Source: CAZFCK01 sp964517355
Lineage (GTDB): Bacteria > Desulfobacterota > Desulfovibrionia > Desulfovibrionales > Desulfovibrionaceae
DNA: 6,577 nucleotides
Direction: 5' to 3'
Assembly (NCBI GenBank): GCA_964517355.1
Contig: CAZFCK010000255.1
Coordinates: 1 to 6,577 of the forward strand
The stretch's first letter is position 1, and the number at the start of each line of letters is the position of its first letter. The notes beneath the pieces were generated by a model. It was not told the origin of the DNA. It saw nothing but the letters and a program-made list of their open reading frames with translations, and did not search any database. Below are positions 6,242 to 6,577 of the stretch, piece after piece. A program made the position numbers and the translations under genes.

Positions 6242-6252
6242 GAAGGGGGGGG
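6242..6252 (+). promoter_or_regulatory. Poly-G ribosome binding site of the Cys-rich gene
   Basis: GAA followed by eight G (6245-6252) lies 7 bases before the GTG at 6260 and contains the AAGG/GGGG needed to pair with the 16S tail. It supports the GTG start. A G8 tract is prone to slippage, so the spacing to the start codon could vary between cells. Confidence 0.5.
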
Positions 6253-6259
6253 AAAAATC

Positions 6260-6463
6260 GTGTGTCCGTATTGCGATGATTGCGGGTTTTACGCCAAATT
6301 TTCCAAGTTACGACACGACAGGCTGCAAAAAATGATCGCAATGTATTGCGGTGCGGAAAAGGGGTGTGAAAAATGCGTGCATTATCAATCGCGTTTTCTT
6401 TTTGATATGCAGCTCGACGCCAACATCTGCCCCACCTGCACTATCATCCCGACCTATCCTTGA
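6260..6463 (+). CDS. Small eight-cysteine protein of unknown function
   Basis: A 67-residue protein with eight cysteines: C2, C5 and C8 at the start (CPYCDDC), C30, C36 and C39 in the middle (YCGAEKGCEKC), and C57 and C60 near the end (CPTC). The C-x2-C pairs suggest zinc binding or an iron-sulfur cluster. The layout, an N-terminal C-x2-C-G-F followed by Y-C-x5-C-x2-C-x-x-Y, recalls small uncharacterised proteins common in deltaproteobacteria such as Desulfovibrio and Geobacter; this is a recollection, not a search. There is no signal peptide or membrane segment, so it should be cytosolic. The GTG start is supported by the G-rich stretch 7 bases upstream. The gene is visibly lower in GC than the large genes (roughly half GC). 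It stands alone, between two copies of an intergenic repeat and behind a structured leader. Function unknown; a redox or nucleic-acid-linked metal-binding role is only a guess. Confidence 0.7.
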   Translation: MCPYCDDCGFYAKFSKLRHDRLQKMIAMYCGAEKGCEKCVHYQSRFLFDMQLDANICPTCTIIPTYP

Positions 6464-6475
6464 TTTTTCTTGATC

Positions 6476-6526
6476 CGCCCGTCTTTTTCCGGCGTCCAGG
6501 GGCCTCCCCTGGTCGTCGTGCGGGCG
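6476..6526 (+). terminator. Two-tier stem-loop after the Cys-rich gene
   Basis: An outer stem CGCCCG (6476-6481) with CGGGCG (6521-6526) encloses a perfect 7-bp hairpin, CCAGGGG (6496-6502), loop CCT, CCCCTGG (6506-6512). It starts 13 bases after the stop codon. No U-run follows, so termination is inferred from position and stem strength only. Confidence 0.4.
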
Positions 6527-6527
6527 C

Positions 6528-6577
6528 TAGCGCATTTTCGCCTTGAAACAAGGCTCTCCCCTGAAACAATTTCCAAT
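6528..6577 (+). repeat. Intergenic repeat, copy 2, cut by window edge
   Basis: This copy shares the first 17 bases exactly with copy 1 (5943-5959) and 36 of 43 overall. Hairpin 1 is kept (GCCTT 6540-6544, AAGGC 6550-6554) although its loop differs (GAAAC against TGGAT). The left arm of hairpin 2 reads CCCTGAAACAAT, which is the exact complement of the right arm of copy 1. The window stops just as the right arm should begin. It is preceded by the palindrome GCGCTAGCGC (6524-6533), whose last six bases fall inside the repeat. Confidence 0.7.

Larger units (their letters stand above)
5864..6259. other. Gene-poor, structure-rich spacer
   Basis: No open frame here has a ribosome binding site and protein-like composition. 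Long plus-strand frames starting at 5314 and 6084 are shadows: the first lies mostly antisense to the peptidase, the second runs through inverted repeats. The spacer holds a simple hairpin (5891-5909), a repeat copy (5943-6007), a weak promoter (6040-6048) and a folded segment (6053-6177), each listed on its own. From 6180 to 6245 it is very AT-rich, starting with eight A (6181-6188). A TATGAT at 6222-6227 matches the -10 consensus at 5 of 6, without a -35 at normal spacing, and could be a second promoter for the small gene. Confidence 0.5.

Noticed and set aside
6084..6335. An 83-codon plus-strand frame overlapping the Cys-rich gene
   Set aside because: It passes through perfect inverted repeats and a homopolymer, lacks a ribosome site, and conflicts with the ordered cysteine pattern of the other frame.
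5943..6577. CRISPR array
   Set aside because: Only two repeat copies, 585 bases apart with a gene between them; spacing and repeat divergence do not fit.

Overview
The window looks like chromosomal DNA from a Desulfovibrionaceae-type sulfate reducer (Desulfovibrio or a close relative). This is an inference from several signs: GC-rich genes separated by AT-rich, palindrome-rich spacers; a Csd4/Pgp1-like cell-shape peptidase, which suits a curved cell; a sigma-54 activator with a flagellar-type (FlbD/FlrC-like) C-terminus; and intergenic AACCTTT/AAAGGTT palindromes of a kind I associate with this group. No rRNA, tRNA, IS transposase, phage gene or CRISPR array is visible.

Layout. Positions 1-288 are non-coding and carry two related palindromes (119-180 and 206-236) downstream of a leftward gene. 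That gene (289-1758, minus) is a full-length sigma-54-dependent activator whose receiver domain has lost its phosphorylation residues. A 252-bp spacer separates it from a divergent, translationally coupled rightward pair: a GT4 glycosyltransferase (2011-3081) and a CobD-family PLP enzyme (3078-4211). The pair converges on a leftward secreted M99-family carboxypeptidase (4264-5733), with a GC-rich stem-loop between the stops. The peptidase has a plausible promoter at 5835-5863 and an unusual start: no ATG, a strong GGAGG upstream of a CTG, and in-frame TTGs.

Right end. About 480 bp (5776-6259) has no convincing gene but is rich in RNA-like structure. It holds an 8-bp hairpin (5891-5909), a repeat that folds on paper into a three-way junction (5943-6007), and a long structured segment (6053-6177) that would be the leader of a small eight-cysteine protein (6260-6463). 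A second, same-strand copy of the repeat starts 65 bases after that gene (6528) and is cut by the window edge, so the small gene lies between two direct repeats.

Functional reading. The glycosyltransferase and the PLP enzyme probably act in one cell-surface or small-molecule pathway; the PLP enzyme keeps the CobD active-site residues, so an amino-alcohol phosphate product is likely. The peptidase probably trims peptidoglycan stem peptides and helps set cell curvature. Nothing visible ties the four large genes into one regulon. The least explained part of the window is the repeat-flanked, RNA-structured locus of the cysteine-rich protein.
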